From Streptomyces albipurpureus (GTDB lineage: Bacteria > Actinomycetota > Actinomycetes > Streptomycetales > Streptomycetaceae): DNA of 64,000 nt. Location: NCBI RefSeq assembly GCF_023701525.1, contig NZ_JAMQAW010000006.1, positions 62,001-126,000 on the forward strand, given 5' to 3'. Shown here one piece after another: positions 1 to 12,951 of the stretch (position 1 is its first letter; every line of letters begins with the position of its first letter). The position numbers were made by a program, and so were the translations under genes. The notes under the pieces were generated by a model. That model was given only the letters and a program-made list of their open reading frames with translations. It did no database searches and was not told where the DNA came from.

Positions 1-3
1 GAG

Positions 4-567
4 ATGCGGATCTTCGAGTGGGGTGGGGCCTGGTCAGCCGATGAGCCCCATGACTTCGATCTCCTGCCCTATATCTGGCAGCTGGACCGCAGCGGGCCGG
101 GCGAGCCGCCACCCGAACGGACCGGTGGCCGGATGGCCTCAAGTCTCGGTCACTTCGAGAGCGCCCTGACCCTGATGCTCAGCGCCTGGGTGGAGCAGCT
201 CTCCGTCCAGGTCGGCGGGGACTGGGCGGGGTTCTCCCTGACCAGTGGTGTCGACCGGGGCCGCCAGATCCATGTCTCCTACGCGCTGGGCGAAGGGCTG
301 CAGGTGTCGGTGGACGATCGGGACGGTGAGGACAGCCCGGAGCGGGCCAGCATGATGCGGCAGCGCGGCTGGCAGTCCCGAGACCGGGGCTGGTGGCAGG
401 CGGAGTTCCCGGAGCCTGAGCGGGCCGAGTCCGCGGAGGTGGCGCGGCTGGCGATAGCGGAGCTCAGGGCCAGGGGCACTCGTGAGCCCAAGGATGTGCG
501 GGCCCGCGATGTGAGCTGCAAGGACCGCGGTGAACTGCTCCTCCCCGGTCTGGGGGTACGGCACTAG
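4..567 (+). CDS. Hypothetical protein, possible TY-Chap-like fold
   Basis: A 187-residue hydrophilic protein with no signal peptide or membrane segment. The pattern of a Trp-rich middle (GWQSRDRGWW, WQAEFPEPERAE) followed by an Ala-rich helix (VARLAIAELRARG) reminds me of small actinobacterial secretion-chaperone-like (TY-Chap) proteins, but this is weak. The ATG lies 4 bases inside the window, so the true start could be further upstream. It is convergent with gatB. A minus-strand ORF covers most of the same interval; the plus frame is preferred for its natural residue composition. No function is assigned. Confidence 0.55.
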   Translation: MRIFEWGGAWSADEPHDFDLLPYIWQLDRSGPGEPPPERTGGRMASSLGHFESALTLMLSAWVEQLSVQVGGDWAGFSLTSGVDRGRQIHVSYALGEGLQVSVDDRDGEDSPERASMMRQRGWQSRDRGWWQAEFPEPERAESAEVARLAIAELRARGTREPKDVRARDVSCKDRGELLLPGLGVRH

Positions 568-744
568 GCGTACTGCCCTGAGGGGTTGGGGACGCGGCTG
601 GCGGCGGAGTTCAGCCATCACCACCGCTCGCCCAGGACGTCGGGGCGATCACGGCAGCACGCCGAACGGGACCGGGCCCTGCCGCACTACTCAAGGCGGC
701 AAGGCCCAGTCGGGTCACAGCTGTGCGGGGTCGCCCGGAGGGGC

Positions 745-2256
745 TCAGCCCTCGGAGACGCCGAGCTTCTCCAGGATCAGTTCCTTGACCCGGGCCGCGT
801 CCGCCTGACCACGGGTGGCCTTCATGACCGCGCCCACCAGCGCGCCCACGGCCGCCACCTTGCCGCCGCGGATCTTGTCCGCGATGGCCGCGTTGGAGGC
901 GATCGCCTCTTCGACGGCGGTGCCCAGCGCGCCATCGTCCGAGACGACCTTCAGACCGCGCTTGTCCACGACGGTGTCGGGGTCGCCCTCGCCCGCGAGC
1001 ACGCCCTCGATGACCTGCCGTGCCAGCTTGTCGTTGAGATCACCGGACGCCACCAGTGCGGTAACCCGGGCGACCTGCGCCGGGCTGATCGGCAGCTCGT
1101 CGAGCGCACGGCCGGACTCATTGGCGTTACGGGAGAGCTCTCCCATCCACCACTTGCGAGCCTGGTCGGCCGGAGCGCCGGCGTCGGTCGTGGCCACGAT
1201 CAGATCGACCGCACCCGCGTTCAGGATCGACTGCATGTCGTGCTCGGAGATGCCCCACTCTTCGCGGAGCCGCTTGCGGTGCAGACGCGGCAGCTCGGGC
1301 AGTCCCGCCCGCAGCTCCTCCACCCACTCACGCGAGGGGGCGACGGGCACGAGGTCGGGCTCCGGGAAGTACCGGTAGTCCTCCGCGTTGTCCTTGATGC
1401 GGCCGGAAGTCGTGGAGCCGTCCTCCTCGTGGAAGTGACGGGTCTCCTGGACGATCGTGCCGCCGGATTCCAGTACGGCGGCATGCCGCTGGATCTCGAA
1501 CCTGGCGGCGCGCTCCACGCTCCGCAGCGAGTTGACGTTCTTCGTCTCGCTGCGGGTACCGAACTTCTCCACACCGTGCCGGCGCAGTGAGAGGTTGACG
1601 TCGCACCGCATCTGGCCCTTGTCCATCCGGGCCTCGGAGACTCCGAGGGCCTTGATGAGCTCGCGCAGCTCGGCGACATACGCCTTGGCGACCTCCGGGG
1701 CCCGCTCGCCAGCGCCCTCGATGGGCTTGGTGACGATCTCGATGAGCGGGATGCCGGCGCGGTTGTAGTCCAGCAGGGAGTGGGACGCGCCGTGGATACG
1801 GCCGGTGGCACCGCCGACATGGGTCGACTTGCCGGTGTCCTCCTCCATGTGGGCGCGCTCGATCTCCACCCGGAAGATCTCGCCGTCCTCCAGTTGGACG
1901 TCCAGATAACCGTTGAAGGCGATCGGTTCGTCGTACTGGGAGGTCTGGAAGTTCTTCGGCATGTCCGGGTAGAAGTAGTTCTTCCGGGCGAAGCGGCACC
2001 ACTCGGCGATCTCGCAGTTGAGCGCGAGACCAATCTTGATGGCGGACTCGACGCCGATCGAGTTAACGACCGGGAGCGAGCCGGGCAGGCCGAGGCAGAT
2101 GGGACAGGTCTGTGAGTTGGGCTCGGCGCCCAGCTCGGTGGAGCAGCCGCAGAACATCTTGGTCCGCGTGCCCAGCTCGACATGGACCTCAAGGCCCATG
2201 ACGGGGTCGTACCCGGCGAGAGCCGCCTCGTACGACACCAGTTCAGTGACGGTCAC
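745..2256 (-). CDS. gatB: Asp-tRNA(Asn)/Glu-tRNA(Gln) amidotransferase subunit B
   Basis: GatB is the kinase/transamidase subunit of the GatCAB complex, which phosphorylates and amidates mischarged Glu-tRNAGln or Asp-tRNAAsn in the cytoplasm. The protein shows the family start ([13 protein letters not shown]), the metal-site region (CGCS and CPICLG), the [16 protein letters not shown] segment of the cradle domain and a C-terminal YqeY-like helical tail. A GTG start giving 503 residues is chosen because it begins just before the conserved [15 protein letters not shown] block; the longer open frame starting at 2316 adds a Ser/Thr-rich extension not typical of the family. It is last in the gatC-gatA-membrane protein-gatB order. 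Confidence 0.95.
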   Translation of the reverse strand: MTVTELVSYEAALAGYDPVMGLEVHVELGTRTKMFCGCSTELGAEPNSQTCPICLGLPGSLPVVNSIGVESAIKIGLALNCEIAEWCRFARKNYFYPDMPKNFQTSQYDEPIAFNGYLDVQLEDGEIFRVEIERAHMEEDTGKSTHVGGATGRIHGASHSLLDYNRAGIPLIEIVTKPIEGAGERAPEVAKAYVAELRELIKALGVSEARMDKGQMRCDVNLSLRRHGVEKFGTRSETKNVNSLRSVERAARFEIQRHAAVLESGGTIVQETRHFHEEDGSTTSGRIKDNAEDYRYFPEPDLVPVAPSREWVEELRAGLPELPRLHRKRLREEWGISEHDMQSILNAGAVDLIVATTDAGAPADQARKWWMGELSRNANESGRALDELPISPAQVARVTALVASGDLNDKLARQVIEGVLAGEGDPDTVVDKRGLKVVSDDGALGTAVEEAIASNAAIADKIRGGKVAAVGALVGAVMKATRGQADAARVKELILEKLGVSEG

Positions 2257-2272
2257 AGTGAAACTTTCCCTC

Positions 2273-2512
2273 TCAGCCGAACAGGACGTCGTCGTCGCCG
2301 ATGCGCTTGAGTTCACGCAGCAGCAGGGCGACGCCGGTGACGATGGCGGCGGCGGAGATCGCGGCGTCGATGAGCCGGAGTGTGTCGTGCTCGCTGCGGG
2401 CCTTCCTCGCCTGCTTGAGCACGCTCACCGCGCCGAACGCGGTGGTTCCGATCGTCAGATACGTCCCGGTCTTCGACTTCTTGAAGCCCTTGGCCTTGGT
2501 CAGTGCGCTCAT
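2273..2512 (-). CDS. Small membrane protein between gatA and gatB
   Basis: A 79-residue protein with a basic N-terminus (KAKGFKKSK), a hydrophobic stretch at about residues 15-33 and a stronger transmembrane helix at about 47-65 ([19 protein letters not shown]), ending in an acidic tail. Its ATG overlaps the gatA stop as ATGA (2509-2512), so it is translationally coupled to gatA, and it ends 16 bases before the gatB start. I do not recognise a function. Its position inside the amidotransferase operon appears to be a Streptomyces feature rather than part of the enzyme. Confidence 0.8.
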   Translation of the reverse strand: MSALTKAKGFKKSKTGTYLTIGTTAFGAVSVLKQARKARSEHDTLRLIDAAISAAAIVTGVALLLRELKRIGDDDVLFG

Positions 2513-4002
2513 AGTGACGGTGCCTCCTCAAGCAGCGGATGACCCCACTTTTCCACGAAGGCGGCCTCGACGGCGGCGCCGACCTTGTAGAGGCGGTCGT
2601 CCTTCATGGCCGGGGCGATGATCTGCAGTCCGACCGGGAGGTTGTCCTCCGGAGCCAGCCCGCACGGCAGGGACATCGCCGCGTTGCCGGCCAGGTTGGT
2701 CGGGATGGTGCACAGGTCGGCCAGGTACATCGCCATCGGGTCGTCCGCACGCTCACCGATGGGGAAGGCCGTGGTCGGAGTGGTCGGTGAGACGATCACA
2801 TCGACCTGCTCGAACGCCTTGTCGAAGTCCTGCTTGATCAGCGTACGGACCTTCTGGGCGCTGCCGTAGTACGCGTCGTAGTAGCCGGAGCTCAGCGCGT
2901 ACGTACCGAGGATGATCCGCCGCTTGACCTCGTCGCCGAAGCCGGCTTCGCGGGTCAGCGCGGTGACCTCCTCGGCCGACTTCGTACCGTCGTCACCGAC
3001 CCGCAGGCCGTAGCGCATGGCGTCGAAGCGGGCGAGGTTCGATGAGCACTCGGACGGCGCGATCAGGTAGTACGCGGAGAGGGCGAGGTCGAAGGAGGGG
3101 CAGTCCAGCTCGACGATCTCGGCGCCCAGTGCCTTCAGCAGCTCGACCGACTCATCGAAGCGCTGAATCACTCCGGCCTGGTAGCCCTCGCCCCGGAACT
3201 GCCGCACCACTCCCACGCGCATGCCCGCCACGCTGCCGTTGCGGGCGGCTTCGACCACCGGCGGGACCGGGGCGTCGATGGAGGTGGAGTCGAGCGGGTC
3301 GTGCCCGGCGATGACCTCGTGCAGCAGCGCCGCGTCCAGGACCGTACGGGCGCAGGGGCCGCCCTGGTCGAGGGAGGACGAGAAGGCGACCATGCCGTAG
3401 CGGGAGACCCCGCCGTAGGTCGGCTTGACGCCGACCGTGCCGGTGACGGCCGCGGGCTGTCGGATGGAACCGCCGGTGTCGGTGCCGATGGCGAGCGGCG
3501 CCTCGTACGAGGCGAGGGCGGCGCTGGAGCCACCGCCGGAGCCACCGGGGATACGGGTCAGGTCCCAGGGGTTGCCCGTGGGGCCGTAGGCGCTGTTCTC
3601 GGTGGAGGACCCCATGGCGAACTCGTCCATGTTGGTCTTGCCGAGGATGACGACATCGGCCTCCTTGAGCTTGCGCGTCACGGTGGCGTCATACGGCGGA
3701 ATCCAACCCTCAAGGATCTTGGAGCCAACCGTTGTCGGGATGCCCTCGGTGGTGAAGATGTCCTTCAGGGCGAGCGGGACACCGGCGAGGGGGCCGAGCT
3801 GCTGACCCGCGGCACGCTTGGCGTCGACGGCCCGAGCCTGTGCGAGGGCACCCTCACGGTCGATGTGCAGGAAGGCGTGCACCTTCTCGTCGATGGCGTC
3901 GATCCGGGCCAGGTGGGCCTCGGTGACCTCGACGGCCGTCAGTTCACCCGCGGCGATCTTCGCGGCGATCTCGGCCGCGGTGAGCTTGATGATGTCCGTC
4001 AT
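2509..4002 (-). CDS. gatA: Asp-tRNA(Asn)/Glu-tRNA(Gln) amidotransferase subunit A
   Basis: GatA is the glutaminase (amidase-signature) subunit of GatCAB and supplies ammonia to GatB. The 497-residue protein has the full Ser-cisSer-Lys triad: Lys80 in LALKDI, Ser155 in the [10 protein letters not shown] loop and Ser179 in [12 protein letters not shown]. These sit one residue off the numbering known for S. aureus GatA (K79/S154/S178). It starts 5 bases after the gatC stop and overlaps the next small gene by 4 bases, so the genes are coupled. Confidence 0.97.
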   Translation of the reverse strand: MTDIIKLTAAEIAAKIAAGELTAVEVTEAHLARIDAIDEKVHAFLHIDREGALAQARAVDAKRAAGQQLGPLAGVPLALKDIFTTEGIPTTVGSKILEGWIPPYDATVTRKLKEADVVILGKTNMDEFAMGSSTENSAYGPTGNPWDLTRIPGGSGGGSSAALASYEAPLAIGTDTGGSIRQPAAVTGTVGVKPTYGGVSRYGMVAFSSSLDQGGPCARTVLDAALLHEVIAGHDPLDSTSIDAPVPPVVEAARNGSVAGMRVGVVRQFRGEGYQAGVIQRFDESVELLKALGAEIVELDCPSFDLALSAYYLIAPSECSSNLARFDAMRYGLRVGDDGTKSAEEVTALTREAGFGDEVKRRIILGTYALSSGYYDAYYGSAQKVRTLIKQDFDKAFEQVDVIVSPTTPTTAFPIGERADDPMAMYLADLCTIPTNLAGNAAMSLPCGLAPEDNLPVGLQIIAPAMKDDRLYKVGAAVEAAFVEKWGHPLLEEAPSL

Positions 4003-4007
4003 CGTGA

Positions 4008-4304
4008 TTAGTCCTCCCCCAGGATCTGCGGCACCTTGAAACGCTGCTGCTCTTGGGCAGGAGCGCCGGAGAGCGCCTGCTCGGGGGTGAGCGAGGGACG
4101 GACCTCGTCCGCGCGCATGACATTGGTCAGCGGCAGCGGATGGGAGGTCGGGGGTACGTCTTGGTCGGCGACCTCGGCGACGCGGGCGACCGCGCCGATG
4201 ATGTCGCCGAGCTGACCGGCGAAGTGGTCGAGTTCCTCGCCGGAGAGCTCCAGACGCGCCAGCCGGGCGAGGTGGGCGACCTCCTCGCGCGTAATGCCAG
4301 GCAT
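4008..4304 (-). CDS. gatC: Asp-tRNA(Asn)/Glu-tRNA(Gln) amidotransferase subunit C
   Basis: GatC is the small stabilising subunit that wraps around the GatA-GatB interface. The 98-residue length and the N-terminal [18 protein letters not shown] helix are diagnostic, followed by the conserved [11 protein letters not shown] segment. It is the first gene of the gatC-gatA-(membrane protein)-gatB operon, with a 5-base gap to gatA. The promoter should lie in the roughly 500-base stretch upstream (4305-4815). Confidence 0.96.
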   Translation of the reverse strand: MPGITREEVAHLARLARLELSGEELDHFAGQLGDIIGAVARVAEVADQDVPPTSHPLPLTNVMRADEVRPSLTPEQALSGAPAQEQQRFKVPQILGED

Positions 4305-4815
4305 GCAGCGATCCTCAGGGGTGAGTGGGTGTGGTTTGGCCCAATCCTATGGGGCAGGGGTGGCCGACCACGAAACGGTTCCCTCGGAAGCTCCTTCGCC
4401 GATGTCAGCTGATGTCGCCCGATATCGCGAAGAGCTCATTCCTCGCGCCTGCGAAGCTCGCTCGCCCAAGGGCCCACGCGCCGGATGAATCGGGGGCCGG
4501 GGTGCCCAGGGGGCCGGCGACCAGGGGCTGGGCGCGCCTGGTTGAGCTCGGCTCGCCGATCCCGGGTCGGCGGGTCCGGGTCAGCGGGTCCGGGTCGGGG
4601 GCCTGCGCGGCGTGGGACGGCGGCCGTTGCGTCTCGGACCAGGGGGCCTGAACGGGCGATGCTCCGGGGTCCGCGAACCCCATGACCCACACCTCTCCTG
4701 CCCGGTGATCGCCTGCCTGCCGTGCGGCGCAGCGGGAAGCCGCTTGGCGCCCCCGCTGGTCCGTCGTGCTGCCAGCCGGCGGATACTTCTCCGCCGTGCT
4801 GGTCAGCCGTTACCG
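4305..4815. other. Gene-free stretch between gatC and the GGDEF-EAL gene
   Basis: About 510 bases with no convincing gene. Open frames on both strands are Pro/Arg/Gly-rich shadows. The segment near 4560-4605 carries imperfect direct repeats of a GGGTC(C/A)GCGGGTCCGGGTC type. The gat operon promoter (minus strand) and the end of the GGDEF-EAL transcript are expected here; I see no confident -35/-10 pair. Confidence 0.6.
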
Positions 4816-7002
4816 CTACGGAACCGCCTGGCCGGGGCTGTCGGCGGGGGCCGGGGTGGCGGCTGCCGGAGCCGCGGGTGCCGGGGTGGCGGCGGGCACA
4901 GCGGTGGCGGGGGCGGCGGCCGAGGCAGCCGGCTCGGAGTCGATCTGGCGGTGCCAGCCTCGCTCCCCCCGGGCCCGCAGCCATGCCGTCGCCTCCTGGG
5001 GCGGCATCGCCGCCGCCACCAGCCAGCCCTGCACCGCGTCACAGCCCAGGTCCCTCAGCCGCTCCCAGGTCTCGTCGTCCTCGACGCCTTCAGCGACCAC
5101 CAGCAGTCCGAGGGAGTGCGCCAGGTCGACGGTGCAGCGGACGATCTCCGCGTCTTCGTTGTCCACCGCCAGTCGGGCGACGAAGGAGCGGTCGATCTTG
5201 AGCTCGCTGACGGGGAGTCGCCGCAGATGGACCAGGGACGAGTACCCGGTGCCGAAGTCGTCCAGGGACATCTTCACCCCGTGGTCGGTGAGCCCGGCGA
5301 GGGTGTCGGCGGCCCGCTGGGGGTCTTCCAGGAGGACATGCTCGGTGATCTCCAGCTGGAGCGAGCCCGCGGGGACTCCGTGCCGGGCCAGGCGCGCGGC
5401 GACCGAGCCGGCGAATCCCGGGGTGTGCACATCGCGCGGGGACACATTCACCGCGACCGGCACATCGAGCCCCTGCGCGCGCCACTTGGCGACCTGCGCC
5501 AGCGCCGTGTCGAGCACGTACTCGGTGAGGTGGGGCATCAGCCCGGAGGACTCAGCGATCGCGATGAACTCATCGGGAGGCACTCGGCCGCGATCCGGGT
5601 GGACCCAGCGGACCAGCGCCTCCAGGCCGGCGACATGCCCATCGAAACGGACCTTGGGCTGATAGTGCAGCTCCACCTCCCGTGCGTCGAGGGCGCGCCG
5701 CAGATCGCCGAGGAGACCGAGCCGGTCGGGGGTGTTGCTGTCCCGCTTGGACTCGTACACCTCCACACCCGTACGGTCGCGCTTGGCCTGGTACATCGCC
5801 ACATCCGCGCGGCGCAGCAGCCCTTCGGCGTCGAGCGCGTGTTCGGGGAAGACCGCGACGCCCGCACTGGCCTCCAGGACGAGGGTGAGTCCGTCCAGGT
5901 CGAGCGGCGAGGAGAGCTCGGTGGCCAGTTGCCGGGCGACGCGCTGGGCGCTGGTGATGGAGTCGGCGGTGGGGAGCAGGACGGCGAACTCATCGCCGCC
6001 GAGCCTGGCCGCTTCGGCGCCGCGGGGTAGCGCGTGCCGTAGGCGCTGGGCTATCTGCAGCAGGAGCCGGTCGCCCGCGAGATGCCCGAGGGTGTCATTG
6101 ACCGAGCGGAACCGATCGAGGTCGATCAGGACGAGCGCGGCCCGGGTGCCGTTGGTCTCCGCGTCCTCCAGCGCCGCCCAGGTCCGCTCCAGGAGCCACT
6201 GCCGGTTGGGAAGCCCGGTGAGCGGATCCCGCAACTGCTCCTCGGCCCGGGCCCGGGCGATCCAGAGGGTGGAGTCAAGGGCGATCAGCGGTACGGCGAA
6301 CAGGGGCAGCAGCAGGGGCCTGGCGATGGCCACGACACAGATCAGCGGGGCGATCCCCAGCAGGGCGACCGCGATGAGGCCCTGTCGCAACAGGGCCGTA
6401 CGGGCGATGGTGGGCAGTCCGCCGTGCTGAGGGGCGAGGACGAACCACAGCAGCAGCCGGGACACCGCGAGATAGACGGTGGCGGCGAGGATCACCTCGT
6501 GTGCGTTTCCGATGCCCCAGTCGAGTGGTTCCCAGGGGTTCTTGACGCTCGGTGACGCCCCGAACATCTCCAGGACGAGTGCCGCGGCCCCCAGCCCCAG
6601 GATGTCGGCCGAACCATGCACCACGCCGTGCCGCCAGCGGTTGCGGCGGGCGGTGCCGACCAGGGTGACGACGGCCAGACTGACCAGTCCGGCCGGCACC
6701 CAGCCGTAGAGCAGCAGGACGGCGACGGTGAGCGCGGCACCCGAGCCGGTGCCGCCCCACCAGCGGTCGCGGCCGAGCGCCACCAGATGGCCGACGATGA
6801 TTCCGGTGAGGGCGGCGAAGGCCCAGCCCACCGTCGAGCCGGGGAAGAGAGCGTGACCGTGGCGCACGGCGTCGACTATCCCGACACCCAGCACCAGGGC
6901 GGCGATGGCGACGACGACGGATGGCAGTTGAGAGGTCAAGCCAGTAAGGGCCGCGAATCCGCGCGGCCGTGAGACCGGGGCGGCGCTCTCGGTCGGTTTC
7001 AT
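4816..7002 (-). CDS. rmdB: Membrane GGDEF-EAL cyclic di-GMP protein (RmdB-like)
   Basis: A 728-residue inner-membrane protein with six or more hydrophobic segments in residues 25-245, then GGDEF (motif RLGGDEF, 335-339) and EAL (LEALVRW, 461-463, plus the ITEHVLLED and LDDFGTGYSS motifs) domains. Both signature motifs are intact; I see no RxxD inhibitory site upstream of GGDEF. In S. coelicolor the ligA-adjacent orthologue, RmdB (SCO5495 from memory), is a c-di-GMP phosphodiesterase affecting development. The start is the ATG preceded by GAGAGGG six bases upstream. The C-terminus is a low-complexity Ala/Pro tail of about 35 residues. Net activity here is inferred, not shown. Confidence 0.85.
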   Translation of the reverse strand: MKPTESAAPVSRPRGFAALTGLTSQLPSVVVAIAALVLGVGIVDAVRHGHALFPGSTVGWAFAALTGIIVGHLVALGRDRWWGGTGSGAALTVAVLLLYGWVPAGLVSLAVVTLVGTARRNRWRHGVVHGSADILGLGAAALVLEMFGASPSVKNPWEPLDWGIGNAHEVILAATVYLAVSRLLLWFVLAPQHGGLPTIARTALLRQGLIAVALLGIAPLICVVAIARPLLLPLFAVPLIALDSTLWIARARAEEQLRDPLTGLPNRQWLLERTWAALEDAETNGTRAALVLIDLDRFRSVNDTLGHLAGDRLLLQIAQRLRHALPRGAEAARLGGDEFAVLLPTADSITSAQRVARQLATELSSPLDLDGLTLVLEASAGVAVFPEHALDAEGLLRRADVAMYQAKRDRTGVEVYESKRDSNTPDRLGLLGDLRRALDAREVELHYQPKVRFDGHVAGLEALVRWVHPDRGRVPPDEFIAIAESSGLMPHLTEYVLDTALAQVAKWRAQGLDVPVAVNVSPRDVHTPGFAGSVAARLARHGVPAGSLQLEITEHVLLEDPQRAADTLAGLTDHGVKMSLDDFGTGYSSLVHLRRLPVSELKIDRSFVARLAVDNEDAEIVRCTVDLAHSLGLLVVAEGVEDDETWERLRDLGCDAVQGWLVAAAMPPQEATAWLRARGERGWHRQIDSEPAASAAAPATAVPAATPAPAAPAAATPAPADSPGQAVP

Positions 7003-7317
7003 TCCCGTCCCTCTCACAGCCGGCGGTGCCGATGCTTCGTGATGGTTCCCGTTGTCATGCCACCACGACTGAATTCCCATCACGCGGCCGGGCACGACAG
7101 GCGCATGTCTCAACAGTAGGCGGCAGGAGGCTTTGGCGAGCAGCGCTCTACAGCTCTTGCCCGAATGCGACCCGGCCACCCTTATCCATCTGCTATGCGC
7201 TGAACGGGTGACCTGTACCCGTCGTTCCGCCTCCGCGAAAAACGTCCTATTCCCGTTGGTACACCTCTTGCCATTCCTTGGAAGTGCCCCTTAGTGAAGC
7301 CGCTTACGCCCCCTCAG
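7003..7317. other. Gene-free stretch upstream of rmdB
   Basis: About 315 bases between the ligA stop and the rmdB start, both genes on the minus strand. The rmdB frame stays open to 7179, but the residues it would add are Arg/Cys/His-rich and lack a good ribosome binding site, so it is read as leader and promoter DNA. It is slightly AT-richer than its neighbours. No confident promoter or terminator was identified. Confidence 0.5.
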
Positions 7318-10562
<3,245 letters not shown>

Positions 10563-10654
10563 CCGGGAAGGGTACGTGTCGGGGTGTCCGTCGACGCACC
10601 GCGCCCGCCCCGGGGTCGCGGCCTCCGCTGCCGATCATGGGGCGATGGGGAGCC

Positions 10655-11344
10655 CTATCGTCCGGGGCGGACGGTCAGATCGTTGATCTCCGCGTCCCGG
10701 GGCAGATCGATCGCCGTGAGGATCGCCGTGGCGACCGACTCGGGGTCGATCCAGCGCGCGGCGTCATACTCCCTGCCCTCCTGGGAGTGCACCTTCACCT
10801 GCATGGGACTGGCGGTGCGCCCCGGGTAGACGGAGGTGACCCGCACTCCGTTGGGGTGCTCCTCCTGGCGCAAGGAGTCGGCGAGCGCCTTGAGACCGTG
10901 CTTCGACGCGGCGTAGACGCCCCACTCCGCATGGGCCCGCAGCCCGGCCCCGGAGTTGACGAAGACCACATGTCCCTGGGCCACGCGCAGCTGCGGCAGC
11001 AGCAGCCGGGTGAGCTCGGCCGGTGAGATCAGATTGGCGTTGAGCTGCTGGTGCCAGGTCTTGGGCCGCATCTCGGCGATCGGGCCGAGGTCGATGATGC
11101 CCGCGATATGCAGCAGTGAGTCGATCCGGTCGGGCATGGGCTGGTGCGAGAAGGCCCAGGAGATCCGGTCGGGGTCGGCCAGGTCGGCGACGAGCGTACG
11201 GGCTCCGGGATAGACGCCCGCCAGTTCCTTGGCCCGGCCGGCGTCCCGCGCCAGCAGGATGAGGTCATCGCCGCGTTCATGGAGCCTGCGTGTCACGGCC
11301 GCGCCGATGCCCGAGCCCGCTCCGGTGATCAGATGTGTTGCCAT
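10655..11344 (-). CDS. Short-chain dehydrogenase/reductase
   Basis: A classical SDR of about 229 residues. It has the nucleotide-binding TGAGSGIG near the N-terminus, an NAG-like motif (HIAGI), the catalytic Ser in VVFVNSGAG, the YxxxK pair in YAASKHG and the PG motif in VYPGRTAS. No signal peptide or membrane helix is present. An in-frame ATG three codons upstream (11353) is an alternative start and has GGGGG before it. The substrate is unknown. It is transcribed in the same direction as the MetE-like gene and ligA. Confidence 0.85.
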   Translation of the reverse strand: MATHLITGAGSGIGAAVTRRLHERGDDLILLARDAGRAKELAGVYPGARTLVADLADPDRISWAFSHQPMPDRIDSLLHIAGIIDLGPIAEMRPKTWHQQLNANLISPAELTRLLLPQLRVAQGHVVFVNSGAGLRAHAEWGVYAASKHGLKALADSLRQEEHPNGVRVTSVYPGRTASPMQVKVHSQEGREYDAARWIDPESVATAILTAIDLPRDAEINDLTVRPGR

Positions 11345-11373
11345 ACGGCCCATGCTCGCACCCCCGCGGCCGG

Positions 11374-11913
11374 CTACTGCACGCCGGCCGACTCCTCCAG
11401 GTAGGCCAGGGCCGACACCCCGTCTTCGGCGAAGAAGACGAGGTCGGTGAGGGGCAGCGGGAGGAAGCCCTCGGCGTCCATCCGCCGGAACTGCGTCTTG
11501 AGCCCGTCGTAGAAGCCGGCGGTGTTCAGCAGGACCACCGGCTTGGTGTGCTTACCGTGCTTCTTCAGCTCCAGGATCTCGGTGGCCTCATCCAAGGTGC
11601 CCGTACCCCCGACCATGATCACTACTGCGTCGGCCTTGGCCAGCAGTAGCGCCTTGCGCTCGGCGAGATCCTTGGCGATCACCATCTCATCGACATCGGT
11701 CCGCGCCAGGGTGTGCAGAAACTCCACCGATACCCCCACAAGCCGCCCACCGCCCTCCCGCACTCCATCCGCGACGACCTTCATCAGCCCGGTCTCGGAG
11801 CCGCCCCAGACCAAGGTGTGGCCACCCTTGCCGAGCAGTTCGGCGAATTCACGTGCGGGGCGGGTATAGCGCTCGTCGAGTTCGGCGGCGGAGAGAAAGA
11901 CGCAGATGTTCAT
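11374..11913 (-). CDS. LOG-family (TIGR00730) protein
   Basis: A 179-residue Rossmann-fold protein of the LOG/lysine-decarboxylase-like family, whose best characterised members are cytokinin-activating phosphoribohydrolases acting on nucleoside monophosphates. The conserved glycine-rich motif appears as MVGGTGTLDEATE (family consensus PGGxGTxxE), with an altered first residue, and the upstream VWGGSETGLM loop is present. The start is at MNICVFLSA, the usual family beginning; the longer frame to 12288 has no family similarity. The exact substrate is not shown. Confidence 0.8.
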   Translation of the reverse strand: MNICVFLSAAELDERYTRPAREFAELLGKGGHTLVWGGSETGLMKVVADGVREGGGRLVGVSVEFLHTLARTDVDEMVIAKDLAERKALLLAKADAVVIMVGGTGTLDEATEILELKKHGKHTKPVVLLNTAGFYDGLKTQFRRMDAEGFLPLPLTDLVFFAEDGVSALAYLEESAGVQ

Positions 11914-12115
11914 GGGGCAACGGTAGATGGCCATACCGCGATGGGCACAGGAGCGCGATCCCCAGGACGGAACGACGCGGCCGGGCGGCCCTCCCGCCGA
12001 CGGAATCCGACCCAAAGAAGGTGATCCATCAACTATCCACGTTTCAACGGAAGTTTCCTCAGAAATTATCGCGCGCAAGCGATGAGTTACTCGAAGCGGG
12101 CCGGTCAGCCCTCCT
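11914..12115. promoter_or_regulatory. Divergent promoter region, LOG-family gene and hydrolase
   Basis: A 200-base divergent spacer containing an unusually AT-rich patch (about 12010-12090). Small inverted repeats are visible: GGAA-GT-TTCC near 12050 and ATCGC-(6)-GCGAT near 12068. These could be operators for one of the two flanking genes. No confident -35/-10 pair was assigned. Confidence 0.35.
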
Positions 12116-12913
12116 ATGGACCACACCAGCCCGACGCTCAGCAAGGCCCACTCCACCGACGGCACCCCCATCGCCTGGGAGCAGCGGGGCGAAGGCGCCC
12201 CCCTGTTACTGATCAGCGGCGCTCTGTGCACCGGAGCCACGGACGCCCCACTGGCCGCGCTGCTCGCCCCTCGCTTCCGGGTGATCACCTACGACCGGCG
12301 CGGCCGGGGCAACAGCGGGGACTCCCCCACGTACGCGGTACAACGGGAGATCGAGGATCTCGCGGCGATCATCGACGAGGTAGGCGAGAACGTCTCCGTC
12401 CACGGCATGTCGTCCGGGGGCGGGCTAGCGCTCCGGGCCGCCGCCGCGGGCCTGCCCATCAACCAGCTCTCGGTCTACGAGCCCCCCTTCAGCCCGGCCG
12501 CCCGGCCGGGGCAGAAGGCCGCGCCCTCCGTGGCGCAGCTGGCCGAGCTCTTGGCCGAGGGAAGGCGTGGGGATGCCCTCGCCGTCTTCCTCACCGAGGC
12601 GGGGATGCCCGCCGAGACACTGGCGAGCATGCGGGACTCCCCGTTGTGGAACGCGTTGGAGTCGGTCGCCCACACCCTGCCGTACGACTACGAGGTGATG
12701 GGCAACGGCGCGGTTCCGAAAGCCGAGCTCAGGCGGGTCGGCGTTCGGGTGATGGTGGTGGACGGCGGCGCCAGCCCGCCGTGGATGCGCGAGGCCGCCC
12801 GACTGGTCGCCCAGGCGCTACCGCGCGGCAGACACCGCACCCTGACGGGTCAGACGCATGAGGTGGCTCCGCATGTGCTGGCGCCGGTGCTGGAGGACTT
12901 CTTCACCGCGTGA
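12116..12913 (+). CDS. Alpha/beta hydrolase with an in-frame TTA codon
   Basis: A 265-residue cytoplasmic alpha/beta-hydrolase. The nucleophile elbow is GMSSGG (Ser, G-x-S-x-G), the oxyanion region is LISGALCTG, the YDRRGRGNS strand-turn is typical, and the catalytic His lies in GQTHEVAPH near the C-terminus. The substrate is unknown. Codon 31 (12206-12208) is TTA, the rare leucine codon read only by the bldA tRNA in Streptomyces, so translation may be limited to late growth. No strong Shine-Dalgarno precedes the ATG. Confidence 0.88.
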   Translation: MDHTSPTLSKAHSTDGTPIAWEQRGEGAPLLLISGALCTGATDAPLAALLAPRFRVITYDRRGRGNSGDSPTYAVQREIEDLAAIIDEVGENVSVHGMSSGGGLALRAAAAGLPINQLSVYEPPFSPAARPGQKAAPSVAQLAELLAEGRRGDALAVFLTEAGMPAETLASMRDSPLWNALESVAHTLPYDYEVMGNGAVPKAELRRVGVRVMVVDGGASPPWMREAARLVAQALPRGRHRTLTGQTHEVAPHVLAPVLEDFFTA

Positions 12914-12951
12914 CGTCGCAGCGCGCGTGAAGCCGCAGGGAAGACGGCGGC

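Noticed and set aside
139..624. Minus-strand ORF overlapping the first gene
   Set aside because: It is Pro/Arg/Leu-rich in the way of shadow frames, while the plus-strand frame has a balanced composition.
4436..5201. Arg/Pro-rich ORFs around the end of the GGDEF-EAL gene
   Set aside because: They overlap each other and the real gene in other frames and lack ribosome binding sites.
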